In this document: one piece after another, positions 1-5,802 of the stretch
How the letters are laid out: every line of letters begins with the position of its first letter
How positions within the stretch are numbered: the first letter of the stretch is position 1
From: Mageeibacillus sp. UBA3708
GTDB lineage: Bacteria > Bacillota > Clostridia > Saccharofermentanales > Saccharofermentanaceae
Length of the DNA stretch: 10,690 bases
Assembly: GCA_002371375.1 (NCBI GenBank)
Contig: DFIB01000090.1
Location: forward strand, 1 to 10,690
Reading direction: 5' to 3'
Made by a program: the position numbers and the translations under genes
The notes under the pieces: model-generated
Database searches by the model: none
What the model was told of the DNA's origin: nothing
Seen by the model: only the letters and a program-made list of their open reading frames with translations

Positions 1-10
1 CAAGATCCAG

Positions 11-120
11 AGATTTTTCCGAAGACATTTCGGAAAAATTTCAGATTCTTGCGGATTCCGAAGGATTTAAGATTTCTTCCGAAGATTCTTCGGAAGAAAT
101 GCCTTTTTTCTTCGGAAACG
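11..120. repeat. covarying hairpin element, copy 1
   Basis: Three helices can be drawn. The first has arms 13-23 and 29-39 (11 bp, 5-base loop). The second has arms 72-84 and 88-100 (13 bp, 3-base loop). The third encloses the second and joins 56-63 to 110-117 (8 bp). All arms are variants of TTCCGAAG or its complement. The block aligns with 343-453 along its whole length with one single-base indel near 70. Paired positions 22/30, 15/37, 82/90 and 61/112 are A-T or T-A here and C-G in copy 2. This favours a structure kept by selection, as RNA or DNA cruciform. Strand is undecided because the arms are palindromic. Confidence 0.75.
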
Positions 121-154
121 TTATTGATAGATGTGAGTGAGCATGAGATAACAA

Positions 155-201
155 GCAGTCCATGCCGATCCGGCCACCCAAGCCACCACCTGTGAAGCCC
201 G
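155..201. repeat. dispersed repeat U, copy 1
   Basis: The stretch starts with GCAGTCC and ends with CAAGCCACCACCTGTGAAGCCCG. It matches 689-734, where the two conserved ends are separated by the same 17 bases of less conserved sequence and the right end is one base shorter. The AGCCACC at 181-187 can pair with GGTGGCT at 286-292, part of the inverted copy. Function unknown. Confidence 0.55.
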
Positions 202-206
202 TTCGT

Positions 207-258
207 GCTCAAAGAAGTTTTGGGCAGGTCTTTGAGCTGTCACGGAATGATTCTGTGA
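207..258. repeat. two adjacent small hairpins
   Basis: GCTCAAAG at 207-214 pairs with CTTTGAGC at 230-237 (8 bp). Directly after it, TCACGGA at 240-246 pairs with TCTGTGA at 252-258 (7 bp with one G-T pair, 5-base loop). Neither is followed by a T run in a way that indicates a terminator. They add to the structured character of this region. Confidence 0.4.
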
Positions 259-270
259 ATAATGTAATCT

Positions 271-292
271 GCTGGCTTGATGATCGGTGGCT
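271..292. repeat. dispersed repeat U, inverted partial copy
   Basis: The complement of this stretch reads AGCCACCGATCATCAAGCCAGC-like sequence, resembling 697-721 (ATTATCAAGCCACCAC) with several mismatches. It lies inverted relative to 155-201 and could form a stem with it (181-187 with 286-292, 7 bp). The match is partial and might be fortuitous. Confidence 0.35.
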
Positions 293-342
293 ACAACGAC
301 AGATGACAGCAGGGCTGAGGATGATGTTTCCGCAAGAATTTA

Positions 343-453
343 AGATCTTTCCGCAGAAATTGCGGAAAGATCACTGATTTTTGCGGAATCCGCAGTAATT
401 GAACTTTTCTTCCGCATTTTCTGCGGAAGGATTGCCGTTTTTCTGCGGAAACG
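343..453. repeat. covarying hairpin element, copy 2
   Basis: This is the second copy of the element at 11-120. Its arms read TTCCGCAG rather than TTCCGAAG. Helices: 344-355 with 361-372 (12 bp, 5-base loop), 409-416 with 422-429 (8 bp), and 389-395 with 443-449 (7 bp) enclosing the latter. Within it, 382-394 (TGCGGAATCCGCA) is also a local palindrome, whose counterpart in copy 1 carries a mismatch. The long-range helix therefore looks like the conserved pairing. The offset to copy 1 is 332 bases before the indel and 333 after. Confidence 0.75.
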
Positions 454-546
454 CTGATCTCGCCGTTGCGGTCAGACTGTTGCAGCTTCAGTCAGTTCGG
501 TTACCTATGACTAACATAAATCCTGTTTTTTACCCTGCCGGCGTGG

Positions 547-667
547 TTCCGGAAACTTCCCCATTCTGCTTAACAAAAGTGTTTGTTTTTATAGAAAACG
601 GGGAATAATAGCTATATTTCCCCATTTCTCTGAAAAATCAGGTAAGAATTTTGATTTTATGGGGAAG
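547..667. repeat. four-arm complementary block
   Basis: The block starts with the perfect palindrome TTCCGGAA (547-554). CTTCCCCAT at 556-564 is the exact complement of ATGGGGAAG at 659-667. Between them GGGGAA (600-605) and TTCCCC (617-622) are further complementary arms, so two alternative folds exist: outer with outer, or neighbours pairing in two separate hairpins. Small hairpins sit in the loops: 572-577 with 582-587, followed by a T run to 590, and 630-633 with 638-641. The arm sequence differs from the twin elements, but the alternation of forward and reverse arms is similar. Confidence 0.5.
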
Positions 668-688
668 TATAAAACTGACCGGTTGAAT

Positions 689-734
689 GCAGTCCCGGTA
701 GACCAATATTATCAAGCCACCACAGTGAAGCCCG
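689..734. repeat. dispersed repeat U, copy 2
   Basis: Same GCAGTCC ... CAAGCCACCAC ... GTGAAGCCCG arrangement as 155-201, with equal spacing between the conserved ends. In both places it lies to the right of a hairpin element, although the distance is larger here because the block 556-667 lies between. This suggests that element plus repeat were duplicated as one unit. Confidence 0.55.
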
Positions 735-845
735 CAGCTGCTTGCGAGCGGACTTCCGCAGGTTTTGGCGCGGGGTCGTGCACCTGAAAACCATCACTCA
801 GCAAGACGCGGGCGCCGGACTGAGTTCCGGGATAAGGCGTTGGGC

Positions 846-1814
846 TTAGACTATCCTATTCATCCTGCCGCCTTCCATGAAGCTCTTGAGGTTGGCGGCG
901 GCCATGTTTATCAGACGGATCCTCGTCTCTGTGGGAGCCCACGCGATGTGCGGGGTGAGGTTGCAGTTCGGGCATCCGAGCAGGGGGCTGTCAGCACTCA
1001 TCGGCTCGACGGTCACGACGTCAGCCGCATATCCTGCGAGGGTGCCGTTCTTGAGAGCTGCGGCAACATCATTCTCGTTTACGAGAGGACCGCGGGCGCA
1101 GTTGATAAGCAGTGTCGTTTTTTTGAGGAGCGACAGAGTATTTCTGTTTATTATTTCGCGGGTCTCGTCCGTGAGAGGGCAGTGGAGGGTGACGACATCC
1201 GCATTCCTGAGGCCTTCTTCGAGCGGCATGATCCTGACGGGGGTTCCGTGGCAGTCGACAGTGGGTGTACCCGGGTCGTGGTGGACGGTGGCACTGATGT
1301 TCATGCCGAGGCTTCCGCATATCGCCGCGACTCTTTTGCCGATCTCGCCGAGGCCGATTATGTGAAGGTTCTTGCCGTACAGCTCTACGAGGGGTTCTTT
1401 GAAGAAACAGAACTGTTCCGACCTGACCCACTCACCGTCGTGGACCGCACGGCTGTGCATGCCTACTTTGTCGGCAAATTCGAGTATGTGCGCGACTGTC
1501 ATCTGGGCTGTCGCGTAAGTGCTGTACTGAGGTACGTTGGTTACGGCGATACCATGTTCTTTGCAGCACTCGAGGTCGACGACGTTGTAGCCAGTTGCCA
1601 GAACTCCGATGTACTTGAGCGACGGCAGCTTCTCAATGACTTCCCTGTCGAATACCCTCTTGTTTGTGATCGCGCAGTCGAAGCCTGCGGTCCTTGCCGC
1701 GACGTCTTTTTGATCCGTTGTGTCGTACACTTTGACTTCACCAAGCGCGGCCAGAGCATCCCACGTGATGTCCCCGGGATTTGCAGCTGATCCGTCAAGA
1801 ATTACTATCTTCAT
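846..1814 (-). CDS. D-2-hydroxyacid dehydrogenase (glycerate dehydrogenase-like)
   Basis: A 322-residue NAD-dependent D-isomer-specific 2-hydroxyacid dehydrogenase, full length for the family. It should interconvert a 2-keto acid and a D-2-hydroxy acid in the cytoplasm. The central nucleotide-binding motif GLGEIG lies at 154-159. The expected catalytic residues are visible: Arg241 in NCARGPLVNE, Glu270 in VVTVEP, and His289 in TPHIAWAP. The GVLATGYNVVD segment near 70-80 and NVPQYST near 93-99 resemble hydroxypyruvate/glycerate dehydrogenases, so that activity is the best guess; lactate- or phosphoglycerate-type relatives cannot be excluded. I start it at the ATG at 1812-1814 because a GAGGT site lies just upstream. 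An in-frame ATG 20 codons earlier lacks a good site and would add an atypical N-terminus. It is divergent from the CbiG-like gene and stands alone. No clear terminator was found after it. Confidence 0.9.
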   Translation of the reverse strand: MKIVILDGSAANPGDITWDALAALGEVKVYDTTDQKDVAARTAGFDCAITNKRVFDREVIEKLPSLKYIGVLATGYNVVDLECCKEHGIAVTNVPQYSTYATAQMTVAHILEFADKVGMHSRAVHDGEWVRSEQFCFFKEPLVELYGKNLHIIGLGEIGKRVAAICGSLGMNISATVHHDPGTPTVDCHGTPVRIMPLEEGLRNADVVTLHCPLTDETREIINRNTLSLLKKTTLLINCARGPLVNENDVAAALKNGTLAGYAADVVTVEPMSADSPLLGCPNCNLTPHIAWAPTETRIRLINMAAANLKSFMEGGRMNRIV

Positions 1815-1905
1815 ACTGTTACCTCGCTTATCCAAAAAAATTTCTTGTTTTCGACAAAGAATATTATAATACAAGAATAATCAATATATATTCGTGGAGG
1901 ATCAG
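1815..1905. promoter_or_regulatory. divergent promoter region with inverted repeat
   Basis: This AT-rich 91-base gap separates two divergent genes. A perfect TATAAT lies at 1865-1870 on the plus strand, within ATTATAAT, which also offers a -10-like element on the minus strand. No good -35 sits at 17 bases; TCGACA at 1851-1856 is a close -35 match but too near for this -10. TTCTTGT (1842-1848) and ACAAGAA (1871-1877) form a perfect 7-bp inverted repeat flanking the -10 and could be a shared operator. Inference only. Confidence 0.4.
1896..1900 (+). promoter_or_regulatory. ribosome binding site deciding the CbiG-like start
   Basis: GGAGG lies 5 bases before the ATG at 1906. The upstream in-frame GTG at 1894 overlaps this site, so it cannot be the start used with it. 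Confidence 0.75.
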
Positions 1906-2976
1906 ATGTTCCTATTGTGTTACGGGAGATCCGAGGGAGCCGTCAAGACCGGAGAGACCTTGATCGGCAAGATCGGCGGAAGATGGATAGAAGGTGCTGA
2001 TTTTTTTGCTTCAAGACTGCCGCTCCCTGCAACAGAACGCGATGCGGTCATCGTCATGATCCTTCCTCTGGAAGCATCCATAGAGATTCTTTGCGGGAAC
2101 TTCTCTCCGACGCTGTCAGGATTTCCGGTAATATGCGTGTCGCCTGACGGGCTTTTTGCGGCGGTGATCAGAAGGGGGGACGGGTCAACACTTGCCGACT
2201 GTGATGAGGCATATGACCTGATATGTTCCACACTGGGACAGCGCTGCTTCAGGAGCTTCGGCAGCAATGCGGATATTGCTCCTGACCTGACGACCGCGAT
2301 AGATTCATACGGCATGACGCCCAATGACAAAGATAAGCTCAAGGCATATCTGTCGATGATCAAGAGCGGGGAGAAGATCAGCATATATACAGATTTGCCG
2401 ATCGTCTTTGCCGAGCCGTCGATCGATTCGATGATTTTTAATGTTAACCGTTATTCCAGGGAGACGAAGGAGTCATTCATACAGTCTTATATTTCGCTGA
2501 CGGGCAGTTCATCCAAGGCAATCTTTATCACCTGCACAAAGCTTCCGGACTGTCCCGGCAATCCACCGCTCGTCCTCGTTCCGAAGCTTGTGAGCGTAGG
2601 CCTTGAACTGACCGGCAGATGCGATCCGGAATACGCTGCGATATTGGTGCTCGCTACACTTGAGAACCACGGGATCGATGCTAAATCCGTATCGACTATT
2701 GCAGTGTCGCAGTCTGCAAGGGAGAGCGATGCAGTGCATAAGGTAGCTGAGATCTTCGGTGCGTCCGTGACGGCATTCTCGACCAAGGTTCTGCAGGAGG
2801 TCAAGGTCCCGCTGAAGATGACTTTCGCGCCGGTGAGGGAGCAGACCGATTTTGCGACGGCCGCATGCTATCAGACATCGGAGAGTGGAAGGATACTGAT
2901 CAGAAGGTCGGCAGAGAAGAGCGGACTTGCCATCTCCGCATGCCTCAAGCGTGGCAATATCCTGTTAACTGAATAA
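1906..2976 (+). CDS. divergent CbiG-like protein
   Basis: A 356-residue protein I recognise as a distant CbiG homologue (cobalt-precorrin 5A hydrolase family of anaerobic cobalamin synthesis). The three-part layout fits. Residues 1-135 correspond to the N-terminal domain, 135-215 to a middle segment with an SGEKISIYTDLP stretch, and 225-350 to the CbiG C-terminal domain. In that last part VGLELTGRC stands where CbiG has its glycine-rich strand, followed by a helix, SARESDAVHKVAEIFG, FSTKVLQEV, and finally ATAACYQTSESGRILIRR. The family's usual glycine/histidine-rich motif (SGH.GGAN) appears as RRGDGSTLAD around 89-98, so the canonical reaction may be lost. No other cobalamin gene is visible. 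The stop is 23 bases before the next gene, which is probably cotranscribed. Codon use is more GC-ending than in the transporter genes. Family placement rests on pattern recall, not a search. Confidence 0.65.
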   Translation: MFLLCYGRSEGAVKTGETLIGKIGGRWIEGADFFASRLPLPATERDAVIVMILPLEASIEILCGNFSPTLSGFPVICVSPDGLFAAVIRRGDGSTLADCDEAYDLICSTLGQRCFRSFGSNADIAPDLTTAIDSYGMTPNDKDKLKAYLSMIKSGEKISIYTDLPIVFAEPSIDSMIFNVNRYSRETKESFIQSYISLTGSSSKAIFITCTKLPDCPGNPPLVLVPKLVSVGLELTGRCDPEYAAILVLATLENHGIDAKSVSTIAVSQSARESDAVHKVAEIFGASVTAFSTKVLQEVKVPLKMTFAPVREQTDFATAACYQTSESGRILIRRSAEKSGLAISACLKRGNILLTE

Positions 2977-2999
2977 TAAACGGAAGGGGTACATATCAA

Positions 3000-4028
3000 A
3001 TGAAAAAGCTGCATAAGAAAACCGTGAGAACTGATATGGGTTTGATGATAGTAACGGTATCTGTCCTCGGCGTGGTCTCACTTGCCGCATGTTCCATCAA
3101 CTACAATGATCTTGCTGACGGCATCAACGATCTCGGCAAGAGTGTTGATCATGCGATCAACGGGACTGATGCTTCAACCGCTGCCGCACCGTCTGTGACA
3201 GAGACGGCTGCTACGGAACCGACTGATGAATCGACGGAACCTGAAGCAACCCCTACTCCGACACCTACACCGACGCCGATTCCCACGGCTACCCCTACTC
3301 CTACACCTACTCCCGCGCCTCAGAGAGTCGATATGTCCGAACTGACAACAGACACGATTACGGAAGGCGTTGAGATCAAGGATGAGTCATTTGAGGAGAG
3401 CTATCACGATGTTGATGACTATACGCAGCTGGTCAGATTCACCGGCAACAGGATCGCAGTGGAGATCCCTGACGGAAAGAATGTCCAGACTGCTATCAAC
3501 CTTGTCATCAACGGATTCTACAACGAGACGGAAGGTCTCTACAAAAGGTATTCCGATGAGGCTCAGTCAGCATACCTTCTCGATAAGGAGAGCTATCTCG
3601 CAGCACCTTATTCGGTTAATGTAAAATTCAACTATTCATACAACGGCAGAGTACTCTCCGTAATTTCCGAATACACGGTGAGAAAGGGTGATGAGGAAGC
3701 TTATGTCGAGCACAAGAGTGAGATATCGACTTTTGATATTCTCACCGGTCAGTATGTGACGCCTGCGCTGGTAGCCAACGATTATCATCAGCTCGAGGCT
3801 GTCCTTGCACAGGCGCTTGCGCAGGGTTCATCCAGCGAAGCGAAAGCATACAAAAAGGAAGATGTAAAGTCACCTGTACTGGTGGTTCATCCCATAAGCG
3901 GAGGAACAGTATTTGCGGAGGTTTACGGGAGGATCGGAGGCGAGCTTTACAAGACTCCTGTCGATCTTGCTAACTATGCAGATTACCTCAATTCCTACGG
4001 AAAGATTGTATATAAAATCAACAACTGA
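3000..4028 (+). CDS. lipoprotein with Thr-Pro linker and DUF3298-like domain
   Basis: A 342-residue predicted lipoprotein. The basic N-terminus and hydrophobic stretch (about 14-30) end in the lipobox SLAAC, giving Cys31 as the lipidated residue on the outer face of the membrane. An acidic Thr/Ser/Pro linker follows (about 57-108), with a TPTPTP tract from about 84 to 106 that probably spans the cell wall. The C-terminal part (about 120-342) has features of the DUF3298/RsiV and PdaC C-terminal family: a paired beta segment around YSVNVKFNYSYNGRVLSVISEYT and the family-like ISTFDILTGQYVT. RsiV proteins sense lysozyme and PdaC is a peptidoglycan deacetylase, but neither the transmembrane anti-sigma part nor a catalytic deacetylase domain is present, so the role is unknown. 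A GGAAGGGG site precedes the ATG by 10 bases. It follows the CbiG-like gene closely. Confidence 0.75.
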   Translation: MKKLHKKTVRTDMGLMIVTVSVLGVVSLAACSINYNDLADGINDLGKSVDHAINGTDASTAAAPSVTETAATEPTDESTEPEATPTPTPTPTPIPTATPTPTPTPAPQRVDMSELTTDTITEGVEIKDESFEESYHDVDDYTQLVRFTGNRIAVEIPDGKNVQTAINLVINGFYNETEGLYKRYSDEAQSAYLLDKESYLAAPYSVNVKFNYSYNGRVLSVISEYTVRKGDEEAYVEHKSEISTFDILTGQYVTPALVANDYHQLEAVLAQALAQGSSSEAKAYKKEDVKSPVLVVHPISGGTVFAEVYGRIGGELYKTPVDLANYADYLNSYGKIVYKINN

Positions 4029-4060
4029 ATTTGCGATTTATAAAATTGCATAAAAAAAAG

Positions 4061-4089
4061 TTGCATATCTGTGTAACATGTTGTAAACT
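4061..4089 (+). promoter_or_regulatory. candidate promoter of the transporter operon
   Basis: TTGCAT (4061-4066) and TAAACT (4084-4089) are separated by 17 bases. An AT-rich tract with an A run lies just upstream and could act as an UP element. Transcription would begin near 4096 and give a leader of about 145 bases. TTGC recurs at 4031, 4046 and 4061, exactly 15 bases apart. No cre (CcpA) or LacI-type palindrome was recognised. Confidence 0.45.
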
Positions 4090-4099
4090 ACGCTCGTAA

Positions 4100-4202
4100 G
4101 AATTCGTGTTTTAGGCGTTGTATGCGCGTAAGGCGGACGAATCGCGGGTGTACCGGAGACGGTACGGCGCAAGCAAAGATATGGTCCTAACCTAATTAGG
4201 AC
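4100..4202 (+). promoter_or_regulatory. structured 5' leader, possible cis-regulatory RNA
   Basis: Helix 4118-4127 with 4167-4176 (9 of 10 positions pair, one G-U) closes a three-way junction. Its branches are a short hairpin (4133-4136 with 4142-4145) and a perfect 6-bp hairpin with a GAGA tetraloop (4150-4155 with 4160-4165). ATTCGT (4102-4107) is complementary to ACGAAT (4137-4142), covering the loop of the first branch, so a pseudoknot is possible. A separate 7-bp hairpin (4184-4190 with 4196-4202) follows, ahead of the GAGGAGG site at 4224-4230. I match it to no known riboswitch class. Confidence 0.4.
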
Positions 4203-4240
4203 GGAAAATAAAACCTTATTTATGAGGAGGAAAAGAACAA

Positions 4241-5686
4241 ATGAAGACAAAGAAGATTGTTGCTTTGGTTTTGTCAATGGCAATGGTTCTCGGCGTTGTT
4301 GCTGCTTGTAACAAGACAACAGAGTCTACAGCTGCTTCTACAGATGCTTCTGCTGCTACATCAGCTTCTGCTGCTACATCTGCTGATGCATCTGCTGATA
4401 CTTCTGCTTCTGAGACAGAGTCTCAGGCACCTGCAGGCAAGTATAAGCAGCTTGACGTTGTTGATCCTTCAACATTGACAGACGCTGGTGATCTGCTTGT
4501 TTGGTCATGGAACGAGGAAATCGGTGGTCTCATCAAGAACTACTACTCAGGTTCTAACTTCGATCCTGCCAACAGTGCAAGCTACAACACAGTTAAGAAC
4601 GATGGCGGTGCTTACAAGACAGCACTTTCCCAGGTTCTTGCTTCCGGTGAGGGCGCACCTGACATCTATGGTGTAGAGGCAGATTACATCAAGGCATTCA
4701 TGGATTCTGACCACGCACTGGCTCTCTCTGACCTCGGCATCTCCAATGACGAGCTCACATCAGCACAGTACGACTACACACTCCAGCTCGCTACAGATGA
4801 CAGCGCAGTTATCCGTGGTATCTCCTGGCAGTGCAACCCTGCAGCTGTTTTCTACAACAGAGTACTTGCTAAGCAGTACCTCGGTGTAGATGATCCCGCA
4901 GGTGTTGGTGAGCACTTCAGCTCATGGGATAAGTTCATCGAGACAGCAAAGACAGTTGATTCTGCTTCCGGCGGAAAGGTAAAGGCTGTTGCAGCTATCG
5001 CTGACGTTGAGCGTCCTTATCTCAACACAAGAACACAGGGATGGGTTGTTGACGGTAACCTCACAATCGATCCTCAGGTAGAGGCTTATCTTGACTTTGG
5101 TAAGCAGCTCTATTCAGAGAACCTCACATTCAATGCAGCTCAGTGGAGCGATGCAGCTTGGACAGACGGTGTTGCTAACAGCACAGTACTTTCCTACTTT
5201 GGACCTATGTGGCTCGGACACTTCTCACTCAAGATTTGGGATGATGCTAACGGAAACAAGGCTACAAAGGACGATTGGGGAATTTGTGCAGCACCTAACC
5301 CTTACTACTGGGGTGGTTCATGGCTCGTAGCTTCTAAGTACTGCGATGCTAAGAAGTCTGCAGCTCAGATCATGAGAGATGTTTGCTTGAACGAAGCTAA
5401 CCTCACACAGATCGCTAAGAACGGTGACTTCGCTAACAACAAGGTTGTTATGAACAATGCTGCTAAGGATGCTTCATTCCAGATCCTTGGTCTTGGCAAC
5501 CAGAACCCTTATGAGGTTCTCGCTCCTGTTGCTGACGGTATCACAGCTGATATCATCACAGCTTATGACCAGGATGTTCAGCAGCAGTTCGATAACTTCG
5601 CTACTGGTTACTTCGATGGCACAACAGCTACAAAGGCTGACGTTGAAGCAGCTCTTAAGGCAGCAGTTGCTGACATCATCAAATAA
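4241..5686 (+). CDS. carbohydrate ABC transporter solute-binding lipoprotein
   Basis: A 481-residue extracellular family 1 solute-binding lipoprotein, the substrate-capturing part of a sugar importer. The signal peptide ends in the lipobox VVAAC with Cys23 as lipid anchor. Residues 24-66 form a low-complexity Ala/Ser/Thr linker, partly from a tandem 18-base repeat. The binding domain starts near 70 and holds many aromatic residues suited to sugar stacking, for example WSWNEEIGG near 88-96, SWQCNPAAVFYN, FGPMWLGHFSLKIW and PYYWGGSWLVASKY. A GAGGAGG site sits 10 bases before the ATG. Codon use is strongly biased, which suggests high expression. It is followed by a hairpin and then two permease genes. 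The neighbouring cellobiose phosphorylase suggests cellobiose or cellodextrins as ligand, but sequence alone does not prove this. Confidence 0.9.
   Translation: MKTKKIVALVLSMAMVLGVVAACNKTTESTAASTDASAATSASAATSADASADTSASETESQAPAGKYKQLDVVDPSTLTDAGDLLVWSWNEEIGGLIKNYYSGSNFDPANSASYNTVKNDGGAYKTALSQVLASGEGAPDIYGVEADYIKAFMDSDHALALSDLGISNDELTSAQYDYTLQLATDDSAVIRGISWQCNPAAVFYNRVLAKQYLGVDDPAGVGEHFSSWDKFIETAKTVDSASGGKVKAVAAIADVERPYLNTRTQGWVVDGNLTIDPQVEAYLDFGKQLYSENLTFNAAQWSDAAWTDGVANSTVLSYFGPMWLGHFSLKIWDDANGNKATKDDWGICAAPNPYYWGGSWLVASKYCDAKKSAAQIMRDVCLNEANLTQIAKNGDFANNKVVMNNAAKDASFQILGLGNQNPYEVLAPVADGITADIITAYDQDVQQQFDNFATGYFDGTTATKADVEAALKAAVADIIK
4346..4381 (+). repeat. two tandem 18-base repeats in the linker
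   Basis: GCTTCTGCTGCTACATCA at 4346-4363 is followed by a copy differing only in the last base at 4364-4381. They encode part of the Ala/Ser/Thr linker behind the lipid anchor. Such repeats can change linker length by slippage. Confidence 0.85.
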
Positions 5687-5725
5687 TTGAATTCTTAACG
5701 GATTTAATTACAAACTAAGGTAAGT

Positions 5726-5768
5726 GTGCGGGGCAGGGCTAACAACACCCTGCCCCGCATTTCCTTTT
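5726..5768 (+). terminator. attenuator-like hairpin between binding protein and permease
   Basis: TGCGGGGCAGGG (5727-5738) pairs perfectly with CCCTGCCCCGCA (5748-5759), with a 9-base loop. The T-rich TTTCCTTTTT follows. The interrupted T run and lack of an obvious new promoter suggest partial termination or a 3' stabilising hairpin, giving more binding protein than permease. This is a common arrangement in ABC import operons. Confidence 0.75.
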
Positions 5769-5788
5769 TAAACTCAGGTAAATAATTT

Positions 5789-5792
5789 GGAG
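5789..5792 (+). promoter_or_regulatory. ribosome binding site deciding the MalF-type start
   Basis: GGAG ends 10 bases before the ATG at 5803. The in-frame GTG at 5794 sits only one base after it, too close to be used, so the protein most likely starts MARANS. Confidence 0.7.
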
Positions 5793-5802
5793 AGTGACGA
5801 AG

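Larger units (their letters stand above)
1..845. other. gene-free structured region at left edge
   Basis: No convincing protein gene is seen in these 845 bases. The short open frames on either strand lack a good ribosome binding site, run through inverted repeats and resemble no family I recognise. The stretch instead holds twin hairpin elements (11-120, 343-453), a third set of complementary arms (556-667), a dispersed repeat (155-201, 271-292 inverted, 689-734) and several small hairpins (207-237, 240-258, 748-759, 815-830). The dehydrogenase gene to the right ends facing this region; the left neighbour is outside the window. It could be a structured RNA locus, a cluster of REP-like or MITE-like palindromes, or remnants of a mobile element. 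Confidence 0.7.

Noticed and set aside
1..195. Stop-free frame entering from the left edge, with repeated FPK.FRK-like peptides
   Set aside because: The peptide repeats come from the palindromic arms, and the change pattern between the twin elements follows base pairing, with a one-base indel that would break the frame. A C-terminal gene end cannot be wholly excluded without the left flank.
179..201. Possible piece of a cobalamin riboswitch (GCCAC...GAAGCCCG), tempting because of the CbiG-like gene
   Set aside because: The conserved core of that riboswitch (GGTG...AATCC, CCCGC.ACTG) is absent on both strands, and the copies do not lie in front of the CbiG-like gene.
254..262. TGTGAATAA, a DnaA box match
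   Set aside because: A single box is expected by chance in a window of this size, and no cluster or AT-rich unwinding region accompanies it.
162..377. Open frame of 71 codons on the plus strand
   Set aside because: No convincing ribosome binding site, and it runs through repeat U and into the second hairpin element. Its end (IFPQKLRKDH) is simply the translated hairpin. No family resemblance.
11..453. CRISPR array
   Set aside because: The repeated words are inverted arms within hairpins, not direct repeats separated by unique spacers of equal size.
399..608. Open frame of 69 codons on the plus strand
   Set aside because: Overlaps the hairpin element and the four-arm block, and lacks a good ribosome binding site or recognisable content.
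1..845. RNase P RNA, tmRNA, SRP RNA or tRNA
   Set aside because: None of their conserved words (for example GAGGAAAGTCC, GGTTCGA with a matching stem, or the SRP GGAAGG..AGCA loop) was found in this stretch.
765..1790. 341-codon plus-strand frame opposite the dehydrogenase
   Set aside because: It is the antisense shadow of a gene with all catalytic motifs of its family, and the translation shows no domain.
4167..4202. Resemblance to a c-di-GMP-I riboswitch (GCGCAAGCAAAG followed by GGTCCTAA)
   Set aside because: The conserved tetraloop-receptor and ligand-pocket sequence pattern is not met; only short words agree.
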